From an uncultured Bacilli bacterium (GTDB taxonomy: Bacteria; Bacillota_I; Bacilli_A; RF39; UBA660): a stretch of 64,000 bases of DNA. Position 1 is the first letter of the stretch, and every line of letters begins with the position of its first letter. Below the pieces are notes generated by a model. That model was not told the DNA's origin. It did no database searches and saw only the letters and a list, made by a program, of their open reading frames with translations. Location of the stretch: NCBI GenBank assembly GCA_910589375.1, contig CAJUTK010000002.1, positions 124,001-188,000 of the forward strand. Direction: 5' to 3'. Shown one piece after another: positions 43,460 through 51,581 of this stretch. The translations under genes were made by a program, and so were the position numbers.

Positions 43460-43470
43460 TAGGGGAATTT

Positions 43471-44055
43471 ATGAATTTTATTGGTAGTAAAGTAATAGAA
43501 ACAGAAAGACTTTTATTACGTCCAACGCAAGAAACAGACTTAAAAACTTTATGGGAGATTTTGTGTATTCTAGATGTGAATAAATATTATCTAACGACTA
43601 AGATGAGTTTAGATTGGGAAGAAGAAAAAGTTTGGCAATATAAGAAATTAGAAAGAGCCCATTATCCAGATACTTTTCAGTGGAGTATTATACTAAAAGA
43701 AAACAATGAATGTATTGGACAGATTAGTGTTCATGAAGCTAGTTTAGAAGATGGAAAAACTACAGATGTTAGTATTAGAGGGATTGGATGGTTTATCAAT
43801 CCTAAACATCAACATAAAGGATTAGCTACGGAATGTGCTAGTGAGATTTTAAAATACATGTTTGAAGAAGTAGGAATTCATGAAATTAAAACAGGTGCAG
43901 CTATTAAAAATATAGCTTCTTGGAAATTGATGGAAAAATTAGGATTTCAAAGAAGAAATTCTAATTATCAAATGAAATATACTTTTTTAGAAGAACCAGA
44001 AGAACTTTATTCGTATGGTATGACAAAGGAAGAATATAAAAAAAGAAACACATAG
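43471..44055 (+). CDS. GNAT acetyltransferase, RimJ/RimL-like
   Basis: 194 residues. N-terminal ETERLLLRPTQETDLKTLWEI, substrate-side strand and acetyl-CoA site GWFINPKHQHKGLATECASE (Q/RxxGxA form), then NIASWKLMEKLGFQRR are typical of RimJ/RimL-type N-acetyltransferases. The target is unknown. SD agggga. Last gene of the six-gene unit; a strong terminator covers its stop codon. Confidence 0.85.
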   Translation: MNFIGSKVIETERLLLRPTQETDLKTLWEILCILDVNKYYLTTKMSLDWEEEKVWQYKKLERAHYPDTFQWSIILKENNECIGQISVHEASLEDGKTTDVSIRGIGWFINPKHQHKGLATECASEILKYMFEEVGIHEIKTGAAIKNIASWKLMEKLGFQRRNSNYQMKYTFLEEPEELYSYGMTKEEYKKRNT

Positions 44056-44077
44056 GGTATTTATGTGTTTCTTTTTA
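44038..44077 (+). terminator. Terminator of the six-gene unit
   Basis: aaaaagaaacacata/tatgtgtttcttttt: a 14-15 bp stem overlapping the GNAT stop codon. Confidence 0.88.
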
Positions 44078-44169
44078 GAAATCTACTTTATATAGTATCA
44101 ATAAAAAATTTATTTTTCCATTTATTTGATTTGCATCTTCTATATTTTTCTAATTCTTTAATAATATTT

Positions 44170-44895
44170 TTATAAATTTTCCTGAATTTCAAAAATGCCT
44201 AATTTGTGATCAAAAGGATTTTCTACAACTTCACTATGCAGACATTTTATATTTTTAGAAATAATAAAATGGTCTAATTGTTTATCTTTTCTAGTAGGAC
44301 ATTGGATACAATCGATACCAAGTTTCATTGTATTTGGAAATATTATAGGAATATCATCATAATTAAAATCTCCACATAGTATAACATTATTGTTTCTAAA
44401 TAACTTTTCAAAAGTTTTATCAGCTTTTTGATAGATTGATAAATATTCTAATATATCTTTTTTAAAGGCATGAAAGGGAAGACAATGGCCTGTTATAATT
44501 GTTAAACTATTAATGCTTGCTATAATAAAACCTTTATCGTGAGAGTAGTAGATAGTATTTTCGTCCTTGTTATAAACAAGATGAGGATTTTCTAGTGGTA
44601 ATAATTCACAGTTTGATATTTCATATTTAGAACATATAACAACTCCCATTTTTGATCCAATATTGATGTGGGAATCTGAAAGCTCATATTCTATATTATA
44701 TTTTAAATTCGTATTTTCCTTAATATAACTAGCAATTGTGGGTAAAATATCTGAACTAGTAATCGCTTCTTGTAAACAAATAATATCTATTTCTTCTTTT
44801 TTGATAGTATCTATTATATACTTATAAGAATCCATTGTAAGCTTACAATCTTCGTATCGCTCATCCTCACCAATATTCCAAGTAGCTATTTTCAT
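44170..44895 (-). CDS. Endonuclease/exonuclease/phosphatase-family protein
   Basis: 241 residues from the ATG at 44895, SD gggaggt. EEP fold: KIATWNIGEDER with the metal-side Asn, IICLQEA with the metal Glu, the ITGHCLPFH strand, VILCGDFNYDD and LDHFIISKN with the DH pair near the C-terminus. Family members cut DNA, RNA or phosphoesters such as sphingomyelin; the substrate cannot be told. Its start lies 4 bp inside the upstream HAD gene, so the two are coupled. Confidence 0.82.
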   Translation of the reverse strand: MKIATWNIGEDERYEDCKLTMDSYKYIIDTIKKEEIDIICLQEAITSSDILPTIASYIKENTNLKYNIEYELSDSHINIGSKMGVVICSKYEISNCELLPLENPHLVYNKDENTIYYSHDKGFIIASINSLTIITGHCLPFHAFKKDILEYLSIYQKADKTFEKLFRNNNVILCGDFNYDDIPIIFPNTMKLGIDCIQCPTRKDKQLDHFIISKNIKCLHSEVVENPFDHKLGIFEIQENL

Positions 44896-45563
44896 TTTAA
44901 TACCTCCCAAATATCATTCATATTATTTATAATTTTAAATTTGCTTTCTGTATACAATTTTTTTCTATCCATTAGTAATAGGTGGAATGGATATTCACTA
45001 GCTTTTTCTAAAATATGTCTTCTATCATCTATATAGAGTGTCTCTTTTGGCTGTATATTTGTTTCTTCTAAAAACAAATCAAATAGTTTTTCTTCTTTCA
45101 CTGTAGAATACATTGAAGAAATAAAGATTTCTTGAAAATAATCTTTTATGTTTTGATTCTTTAATATCCTAAGAGAAGAAGGCCATCCATTTGATACAAT
45201 ATATAGATTATACTTTTTAGAAAGTTCTTCTAAGTTATTTCGGACGTCTTCATAAAAGATAAATTTTTCATCATTATAGACACAATCATCTGCAATCTTA
45301 TTACTAATTTCTCTATTTACAGGATAATGAATATCTTTTAAAACCTGATAATAATAGTTAGAAAACATTTTATGTTCATCTGTTTCTGTTTTTGGATCTT
45401 GTGTTTGTAATGATAGGTGTTTTTTCAAACTATCTTGTAGTTTTTCCTCATTTACCAACTCCCGATTTATAATATTCCAAAAATTAGGGGTAATAAACCA
45501 ATGACCATTTTTAGGATCTGCTAAAACACCACCAATATCAAAGACAATATTTTTTATATTCAT
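44892..45563 (-). CDS. HAD hydrolase, subfamily IA
   Basis: 223 residues. Motif I FDIGGVLADP, where the second Asp of DxDG is Gly, as in the GlnB/epoxide-hydrolase-like IA-v3 branch; motif II IVSNGWPSSLRI; motif IV LYIDDRRHILEKASEYPFHLLLMD. Acts on an unknown phosphate ester. SD ggaatgga. Pairs with the EEP gene downstream. Its 5' end faces the next HAD gene (45648) head to head. Confidence 0.8.
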   Translation of the reverse strand: MNIKNIVFDIGGVLADPKNGHWFITPNFWNIINRELVNEEKLQDSLKKHLSLQTQDPKTETDEHKMFSNYYYQVLKDIHYPVNREISNKIADDCVYNDEKFIFYEDVRNNLEELSKKYNLYIVSNGWPSSLRILKNQNIKDYFQEIFISSMYSTVKEEKLFDLFLEETNIQPKETLYIDDRRHILEKASEYPFHLLLMDRKKLYTESKFKIINNMNDIWEVLK

Positions 45564-45647
45564 ATCTTTCCATTCCTTTCAATCATATTATAACATATAA
45601 TGGCAATATTTTTTTATATTTGGTATAATGAAAACGGAGTGATTATA

Positions 45648-46301
45648 ATGGATAATATAGAAGCAGTTGTTTTTGATATGGATGGGCTAATGTTTGATAC
45701 AGAAAAGCTTTGGCTTGATTCCGTTATTAAAACAAATGAGGTTTATAAATATAAAGTTCCTACTAGTTTAATAATAGAGTGTATGGGAAAAAGAAAAGAT
45801 GCGATAGATGCTAAATTAAAGGAAGAAATGGGAGAAGGTTTTGATCCGGATGAGTTTAGAAGACTCAACAAAAAGTTTATGGCACAAGAAGTTTTAGAAA
45901 ATGGATTGCAAATAAAAAAGGGACTAAAAGAGTTAATTTCTTTTTTGAAGTCTAAGAATATCAAGATTGCTATTGCATCTTCTTCTAGCTTTGAAAAAAT
46001 TCATACTAGATTTGGGGAAGCTAATTTAGATATTAAAGTATTTGATTATATCATTGGTGGAGATATGGTTACTATTCCTAAACCCGATTCACAAATCTAT
46101 TTAAAAAGTTGTGAAGTATTAAATGTAAAACCAGAAAATGCAATAGCTTTAGAAGACTCAGATTCGGGGATTAAAGCAGCAGCAAGTGCGGGCATGAAAG
46201 CAATTTTAATTCCAGATATTAAGGAACCTTCTGAGGAGACAGTTAGGCTTGCTTACAAAAAACTAGATAATTTATTAGAGGTAATAGACTTATGGAAATA
46301 A
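45648..46301 (+). CDS. HAD phosphatase/phosphomutase, beta-PGM-like
   Basis: 217 residues from the ATG at 45648, SD cggagtg; upstream bases carry the tataat of an extended -10 promoter. Motif I VFDMDGLMFDTEKLW, motif II IASSSSFEKIHTRF, Lys region GDMVTIPKPDSQIY and motif IV LEDSDSGIKAAASAGMKAILI are those of the beta-phosphoglucomutase-like HAD family. It could be a sugar phosphatase or mutase. Ends in a terminator shared with a convergent GNAT gene. Confidence 0.85.
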   Translation: MDNIEAVVFDMDGLMFDTEKLWLDSVIKTNEVYKYKVPTSLIIECMGKRKDAIDAKLKEEMGEGFDPDEFRRLNKKFMAQEVLENGLQIKKGLKELISFLKSKNIKIAIASSSSFEKIHTRFGEANLDIKVFDYIIGGDMVTIPKPDSQIYLKSCEVLNVKPENAIALEDSDSGIKAAASAGMKAILIPDIKEPSEETVRLAYKKLDNLLEVIDLWK

Positions 46302-46302
46302 T

Positions 46303-46332
46303 AAAAAAGGTGCTTTTAAAAGCATCTTTTTT
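46303..46332. terminator. Bidirectional terminator
   Basis: aaaaaggtgctttt/aaaagcatctttttt hairpin between convergent genes. Confidence 0.8.
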
Positions 46333-46339
46333 GTTGAAA

Positions 46340-46789
46340 TTACCATTTTTCTTTATCGATTAATTTAATAAAACCTATTTCTTTTTGGTATCCTAAACTC
46401 TCATAAAATTTTTGAGCTGAGATATTATCTTTCTCCGCAATTAGTGCAATAAAATCACATCCTAAACTTTTCGCATAATTATAGATATAGTCTAATAGGT
46501 GTGTGCCGACTTTTTGCCTTCTATAGTCTTTATGAACGCCTAAGTTCCAAACAGTTAAAAAGGGATGTAATTCTTCAACAATGTCATGGTTAATAACAAT
46601 CGTTGCCATGCCTACGATTTTACCATCTAGTTTTGCAACAATATTATGATAGTCTGGATTTTGATAGATTTTATCGTATTCTGAAAGTAATTTTTGAAAG
46701 TTCGTTTTTAAATTATGATTGGTGTCATAAATAGAAACAGCTTCTTTTAAGTCTTTCTTTTCTAATTTCTCAATGATTAGATTATCCAT
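46340..46789 (-). CDS. GNAT acetyltransferase
   Basis: 149 residues. TVWNLGVHKDYRRQKVGTHL is the acetyl-CoA-binding R/QxxGxG motif, followed by CDFIALIAEKDNISAQKFYESLGYQKEIGF. Small-molecule or peptide acetylation, target unknown. SD aaggagg. Followed downstream by a terminator; 19 bp after the peptide deformylase-like gene, so the two form one leftward unit. Confidence 0.85.
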   Translation of the reverse strand: MDNLIIEKLEKKDLKEAVSIYDTNHNLKTNFQKLLSEYDKIYQNPDYHNIVAKLDGKIVGMATIVINHDIVEELHPFLTVWNLGVHKDYRRQKVGTHLLDYIYNYAKSLGCDFIALIAEKDNISAQKFYESLGYQKEIGFIKLIDKEKW

Positions 46790-46808
46790 TTCATTCCTCC
46801 TTATAAGT

Positions 46809-47423
46809 TTATGATTTTGTAATCAGTTTTTGTTTTGGAGGAAACTCGCAATCTTTAGAAAGAATTTCGTAAGGATGCTCTTTCCTATAAGCCTGCATTT
46901 CTTCTAAAGTCATTTCAAAAATTTCACTAGATTTATCCATATGAAGAATTCCATTTAAATGATCATATTCATGAGAGAATACAGTTGCTTCAAATCCTTC
47001 AATCGTCTTTTGATGTTTTACACCATGAATATCATAATATTCTATTTCTATGGAATAAGGTCTATCTACTATTCCAGCATAATAAACTAATTTCCCATTT
47101 TTTGTAACTTTACAACTATCACATGCCTCTAGAAATTTTGTATGTCCCTTTGATGAAATAATAGTTGGATTAATATAAAGGATACTTTCATCATATTCTT
47201 CTGCATAATTATTTTTCATATCTTGAGAAGTATTTCTAATATAAATTAATCTTTTTGGAATACCAATTTGAATAGGCGCTAATGCGAACACTATAGCTGT
47301 TCTACAGTATTTTTTCAAAGATTCAACGTATTCCATATAATTATCATTTTGAAAATCAACAGGTAAGGAAGTTTGTCTTAAATACTCTTCATCTTTTTCA
47401 ATAGTCTTTCTACTTAATTCCAT
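46809..47423 (-). CDS. Divergent peptide deformylase-like protein
   Basis: 204 residues. Peptide deformylase removes formyl from the N-terminal Met of new proteins. The three motifs are present but altered: motif 1 (GxGLAAxQ) reads FALAPIQIG, motif 2 (EGCLS) reads EACDSCK, and motif 3 HEYDHLNG is intact with both metal His and the catalytic Glu. The motif 2 cysteine could still bind metal. Possibly a second, specialised deformylase. SD aaggagg. Cotranscribed with a GNAT gene. Confidence 0.75.
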   Translation of the reverse strand: MELSRKTIEKDEEYLRQTSLPVDFQNDNYMEYVESLKKYCRTAIVFALAPIQIGIPKRLIYIRNTSQDMKNNYAEEYDESILYINPTIISSKGHTKFLEACDSCKVTKNGKLVYYAGIVDRPYSIEIEYYDIHGVKHQKTIEGFEATVFSHEYDHLNGILHMDKSSEIFEMTLEEMQAYRKEHPYEILSKDCEFPPKQKLITKS

Positions 47424-47550
47424 AAAGTCCTCCTTATTTAATTATATTTATTATATATAAATAGAGAATAAAATTCAATGCTAGTATATTTATTTTGTAA
47501 GTTTTATAGTATAATTTTAATAGTTATAAGCTTATAGAAAGGAAAGTAGT

Positions 47551-47895
47551 ATGGAATATATAAAAAAGGAAAAAGCGGAATCCTATAGTGGAGATGGCTA
47601 TTCTGGAATGGACTACCCATCTCTTGATAAAGATATTAATTTTGCCATTATTAGTATTAATTGTAGAAGTCCTAAAATAGGATATCAAGTTAATACTGAT
47701 TGTAAAGAATTATTATATATTATAAAAGGTAGTGGAGTTCTTTATTTAAGGGATAGGGAAGAAGATTTCACATTTGCACAAGGAGATGTCATTTTGATTG
47801 ATAAAAACGAATGGTATGCTTTTGATGGTAATTTTGAAGCAGGAGTTTCTTGCACGCCAGCATGGGTTAGTGAACAACATAAATATATGGATTAA
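47551..47895 (+). CDS. Small cupin-domain protein
   Basis: 114 residues, one cupin barrel: NTDCKELLYIIKGSGVLYLR and FAQGDVILIDKNEWYAFDGN are the two cupin motifs, though the usual metal His residues are mostly replaced (only the Glu of motif 1 is clear). The role may be binding rather than catalysis. SD aaggaaa; TATAAT at about 47509. Followed 41 bp later by the deaminase. Confidence 0.75.
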   Translation: MEYIKKEKAESYSGDGYSGMDYPSLDKDINFAIISINCRSPKIGYQVNTDCKELLYIIKGSGVLYLRDREEDFTFAQGDVILIDKNEWYAFDGNFEAGVSCTPAWVSEQHKYMD

Positions 47896-47936
47896 TTTTT
47901 AATAGAATAAAAGTTTTTTATGGAAGGAGGGTACAT

Positions 47937-48377
47937 ATGACTGACGGGCAATATATGGATATAGCAATAGAGATTAGTAAAAAAGCACAGTTTCCATATG
48001 GTGCTATCATAGTGAAAGATAATGAAATAATTGGTAGAAGTGATGATAAAACTCAAATGGCAGTTAGTATGTTTAATCATGCGGAATTAGAGGCAATGGA
48101 AAGTGCTTCTAAGAATAAAAGTTTGTATGGTGATTTAAAAGATGCAATTATATATACATCTTGTGAACCTTGTATGATGTGCATGGGTGCAATACTATAT
48201 GAAGGAATTTCCAAAATAGTATATGCTGCTACTTTACAGGATAGCAATGATTACTATAATCCTGAGACAGTTATTCCTATAGAGGAACTAACAAAATATT
48301 CTAAAGAAAAAATAGAAATTATAAAAGAGTTACATAGAGAAAAAGCTATTGAAGTTTTAAAAGAAAGAGGTGCTTAA
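47937..48377 (+). CDS. Cytidine/deoxycytidylate deaminase-family protein
   Basis: 146 residues. Zinc site: HAELEAM (HAE) and TSCEPCMMCMGAI (PCxxC), so a complete deaminase of the tRNA-adenosine/guanine/cytosine deaminase-like superfamily. The end of about 20 residues (EKIEIIKELHREKAIEVLKERG) is helical. The substrate is unclear: TadA-like or guanine deaminase-like. Strong SD gaaggaggg. It lies 3 bp before an SDR gene in the same unit. Confidence 0.85.
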   Translation: MTDGQYMDIAIEISKKAQFPYGAIIVKDNEIIGRSDDKTQMAVSMFNHAELEAMESASKNKSLYGDLKDAIIYTSCEPCMMCMGAILYEGISKIVYAATLQDSNDYYNPETVIPIEELTKYSKEKIEIIKELHREKAIEVLKERGA

Positions 48378-48380
48378 AAG

Positions 48381-49097
48381 ATGAAAAATGTAATTATTAC
48401 AGGAGCAGCAAATGGTGTAGGAAAAGCTGTTGCTACAATATTGAAAAATGAAAATTTAATACTAGTGGATGTGGATGCAGATTGTTTAGAAAAAACTGCT
48501 CAAGAATTAGATTCAAAGTTTTTTGTTTGTGATTTAGCTAATGCTAATGAAATTGAATATGTAATGGAGCAAATAAACAATCAATATGATAGAATTGATT
48601 GTTTAATAAACTGCGCAGGAATGTGGATTTCTGGGGATATGTCAAAATTAGAACAACCTATATTTGACGAGATGAATACATTAAGTAGAATTAAAATGGT
48701 TATTGATTCTAATATTTTTGGAACAGTAGCTATGATTAAAAGTATTTTTCCTATTATGAAAAAACAAGGTAAGGGACAAATTATAAATATTAATTCTCAA
48801 AGTGGAGTTACTTGTGAGCCACCTTTTCCAATATATAATGCAACGAAACATAGTACAAATGCTTTTAGAAAAGCAATCCAAGATGATTTAGCGAGAAATA
48901 ATATAAAGATAACAGATGTGTGCCCTGGACTAATTCAAACAGATTTTTATAAAAGAGCTAATAACGAATTGCCAACAGAAGTGATGGATACTGGTTTAAC
49001 TCCAGAGGAAGTAGCACAAACAGTAAAATATGTATTTGATTTGCCACATGAGATAACAATCCCAAGTATTGAGGTAAGACATATCAAGAATTACTAA
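48381..49097 (+). CDS. Short-chain dehydrogenase/reductase
   Basis: 238 residues. Complete SDR: ITGAANGVGKAVA coenzyme motif, LINCAGMW (NAG variant), INSQSG with the catalytic Ser and YNATKHSTNAF with Tyr/Lys (YxxxK). CPGLIQTDF is typical. Likely NAD(P)-dependent on a small alcohol/ketone. Starts 3 bp after the deaminase stop. Last recognisable core-like gene before the accessory region. Confidence 0.9.
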   Translation: MKNVIITGAANGVGKAVATILKNENLILVDVDADCLEKTAQELDSKFFVCDLANANEIEYVMEQINNQYDRIDCLINCAGMWISGDMSKLEQPIFDEMNTLSRIKMVIDSNIFGTVAMIKSIFPIMKKQGKGQIININSQSGVTCEPPFPIYNATKHSTNAFRKAIQDDLARNNIKITDVCPGLIQTDFYKRANNELPTEVMDTGLTPEEVAQTVKYVFDLPHEITIPSIEVRHIKNY

Positions 49098-49393
49098 AGA
49101 GGAAAACTATGTTTAAATTATAATCCTAAATATGGGAAGGATAGATATTATTTGTAAGTAAAACGGTATAGCTTAGGCTGATAACGTGAGCCCGACCACT
49201 CACAGAATACAAAATAAAAAACGTGAATAAAATTCACGCTTTAATTTTAAATGGAGTCATAGTTGAGTGGTTACACAACTTTTCTCAATTGAGAATGATA
49301 TATAAATCATTCATTTGAATACATTATACACTATTTATTCTGTTTTTGCTATTTTTTTATGTTATAATAATTGTTGTTAATTGAGGTGTTTAT
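49098..49393. other. Left boundary region of the accessory island, with tRNA-like fragments
   Basis: No gene. It holds gctgataacgtg at 49177-49188, identical to 12 bases of the tRNA-Gly at 59255-59328 (inverted orientation), followed by a possible T-arm gtgag/ctcac. A terminator hairpin follows at 49222-49238 (cgtgaat/attcacg), then the repeat atggagtcatagtt at 49251, and a tgttataat promoter at about 49365 for the next gene. Confidence 0.5.
49251..49264 (+). repeat. Short tRNA-like direct repeat, copy 1
   Basis: Differs from the copy at 51901-51914 at one of 14 bases (atggagYcatagtt). The bases after it can fold as a D-arm (gttg/caac at 49262-49279), as in a 5' tRNA half. Confidence 0.4.
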
Positions 49394-50389
49394 ATGGCAA
49401 AAGTATATTTTGATACAAAGAAATTTGAAAAGCAATTGAATAAACAACTTGATTCAATCGTTATGAATATCAAAAAAGAACAACAAATAAATAAAAGGAA
49501 GGAAACCAATAGTATGTTTTTAATATTAAATGCAAATGAGGAATCAATGCTAGATATTTTTTTAGAGAAATATGATTCAAATAAAAGTTATGAAATAAGT
49601 GGTAATTGTAATGAATTTCCAGATTATATGAGATTTTCAATTAAAGATACTATGAATAATTTAAAATTAAATAATATAATTTCTCATTATGACTTGTTTA
49701 TTGGTGGTGGATGGAATGCTATTTTAACACCTGATTCAATTAATTATTATTCGTGGAAAGGAAGTAGAATTGAATTGTTTAATGAATTAGCAAGTTCCGA
49801 TAAATCATTATTAAAAGAATTAATAAAGATTGATCAAAATGGAGAAAATATAACAGATTATTTAAAAGAAAAGATTGAAAATGATGATAAAGATGATATT
49901 AGAGGTATTATTAGTAATTTAAAAACTAATGGACTATTAAATACAAGTTGGGCTGATAATACAATTTATTTAGCCACTTTAACCCATCAAGGTAGAACTT
50001 TTTTTGAACGAGAAGAAGCATATAATAATAAGATAAAATTGCCTAACACCTCCACAACTTTTAATATTGGTACAATAAATGCCCATGATAGTAATATCTT
50101 TTTAGGTGATGTTATTAATTCTAGCGTAGTGCTTAACGATACTTTGACAAAGATTGAAAATGATATTAATCAAAATTGCGATTCACAAGAAGAAAAAGAT
50201 ATATTAATGGAATTACTAAATGAAGCAAAGGAAATAATTGATGATTTTAAAGAATCTAAACAAATTAGTACAAGGAAAGGATTTTTCAAAAAATTATCCA
50301 GTCATTTTGAAAAACACGGATGGTTTTATGGAGAGATGGTTGGATTATTTGGGCAAGCAATGCTCATGAAAATAAGCGGGCAAATTTAA
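49394..50389 (+). CDS. Unknown accessory protein with two winged-helix-like segments
   Basis: 331 residues, no recognised family. Residues 40-125 and 145-215 each end in a pattern common to winged helices (AILTPDSINYYSW; IYLATLTHQGRTFFER), so tandem DNA- or protein-binding wHTH domains are possible. Residues 222-245 form a Ile/Asn-rich beta stretch (FNIGTINAHDSNIFLGDVIN) that occurs in defence- and abortive-infection-type proteins, then a helical region and a hydrophobic C-terminal helix (FYGEMVGLFGQAMLMKI). SD gaggtg. Higher AT content than the core genes. It faces the HEPN gene across a terminator. Confidence 0.55.
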   Translation: MAKVYFDTKKFEKQLNKQLDSIVMNIKKEQQINKRKETNSMFLILNANEESMLDIFLEKYDSNKSYEISGNCNEFPDYMRFSIKDTMNNLKLNNIISHYDLFIGGGWNAILTPDSINYYSWKGSRIELFNELASSDKSLLKELIKIDQNGENITDYLKEKIENDDKDDIRGIISNLKTNGLLNTSWADNTIYLATLTHQGRTFFEREEAYNNKIKLPNTSTTFNIGTINAHDSNIFLGDVINSSVVLNDTLTKIENDINQNCDSQEEKDILMELLNEAKEIIDDFKESKQISTRKGFFKKLSSHFEKHGWFYGEMVGLFGQAMLMKISGQI

Positions 50390-50417
50390 AAAATAGGCAG
50401 TTCTAGCCTATTCTTTT
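50389..50417. terminator. Terminator between the two convergent accessory genes
   Basis: aaataggc/gcctatt stem with 7-base loop, then cttttc. Confidence 0.75.
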
Positions 50418-51581
50418 CTATTCTAAATTATTTTTTATTATTTCATTAATTTTTTTTTCAGCTTTATCATAGATGTTTTTATTATTGGATGTATCTATTA
50501 ATATATTTGCTATTTTTTCATAAGTTTTAGAATAAATACTTGAGTTAATATCACTAATGGCTTGAATTACTATATTTCTGAATTTTTCAATTGCTTCAAT
50601 TCTTTTATTTCTATTTAGAATTGCAAAATCAACTGATTCAGTAACACTAATAGCTTGATTAATAATTTCTATATTTTCTTTTAATAGTTTTAATAATAAA
50701 TCATAGTCATTCTTATTCATGATTTTATTATGAGCTACAATATTTCTCAAACCATTAATTATCTTCATAGTATTATCAATATCTTTATCAAAACCTTTAT
50801 TCTTAAAAAATCTATCCCAATTGCTTTTGGGTTCAATGTTTTTTATTATATTTTTTAATTCTTCTGAATTAAGTTTAGATAAATCTTTATTTAGAATTTT
50901 TTCTTTTTCTTTTTCTTCAATGGAAGTCCAATTTTTATCAAATAGATAACTTCTTAATGTTCCTATATCTAGTGAATAAAAATAGTTTTGAATACGATAT
51001 ATTTCATTTCCATTTTTTATTTTTTGTTTTGTTCCATCAATCATGCTTTTAGGCGCGGTTGTTTCAAAATATAATTCTTTAAATTGTGAAGTAAATATTA
51101 AAAATAATAATTTTCTAAAACTCCTTTCAAATGTATTTAGAAATGGATATATTTTATTGCAATAATACTCCGAAACACAATCATAAGAAATTATTGTTAT
51201 ATAGTCACTTGTAAATTCCTTTTTTGTAAGGAAGCAATCATTGAAATTTTCAAAACATTTAATAATATTACTTTTAATATCATCAATAGTAATATCTAAG
51301 TAAAATATGTCACCAGCCTTAATAAACTTATAGTAGACATCAATTTTTTTGTCATCGATAATATGAAAAAATTTACCTCTTGTTGTTTTATTATATTTAT
51401 CTAAAATCTCTTTTGATAGTTTTTCTGGATTGTCTTCTATCTCACCTAGCAGATAGCTATCAACATCAGCATTAAAAAATTTTTCAAATATGCTAGTAAT
51501 AGAACTTTTAATTATTAATTTATTGTCCTGGTTTCTTTTCTTATCTTTTGAAAGAAAAATATAACTATTTATTAACTTCAT
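50418..51581 (-). CDS. HEPN-domain protein, putative abortive-infection RNase
   Basis: 387 residues. Near residue 285 the sequence IINGLRNIVAHNKIMNKNDY has the Rx4H motif of HEPN RNases (Arg-Asn-Ile-Val-Ala-His), placed in a helical C-terminal region as in Abi and ApeA-like proteins. The N-terminal 250 residues are mixed alpha/beta and unknown; they may sense infection. SD gaaggtgaa. It converges with the wHTH-like gene, and its upstream region holds short ORFs and a leader hairpin. HEPN families in such islands are commonly toxins or antiphage effectors; function here is inference. Confidence 0.6.
   Translation of the reverse strand: MKLINSYIFLSKDKKRNQDNKLIIKSSITSIFEKFFNADVDSYLLGEIEDNPEKLSKEILDKYNKTTRGKFFHIIDDKKIDVYYKFIKAGDIFYLDITIDDIKSNIIKCFENFNDCFLTKKEFTSDYITIISYDCVSEYYCNKIYPFLNTFERSFRKLLFLIFTSQFKELYFETTAPKSMIDGTKQKIKNGNEIYRIQNYFYSLDIGTLRSYLFDKNWTSIEEKEKEKILNKDLSKLNSEELKNIIKNIEPKSNWDRFFKNKGFDKDIDNTMKIINGLRNIVAHNKIMNKNDYDLLLKLLKENIEIINQAISVTESVDFAILNRNKRIEAIEKFRNIVIQAISDINSSIYSKTYEKIANILIDTSNNKNIYDKAEKKINEIIKNNLE

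Noticed and set aside
44078..44169. Possible coding continuation downstream of the EEP gene on the minus strand
   Set aside because: A short open stretch in another frame exists, but it is A-rich low-complexity sequence and the EEP protein already ends at a normal length.
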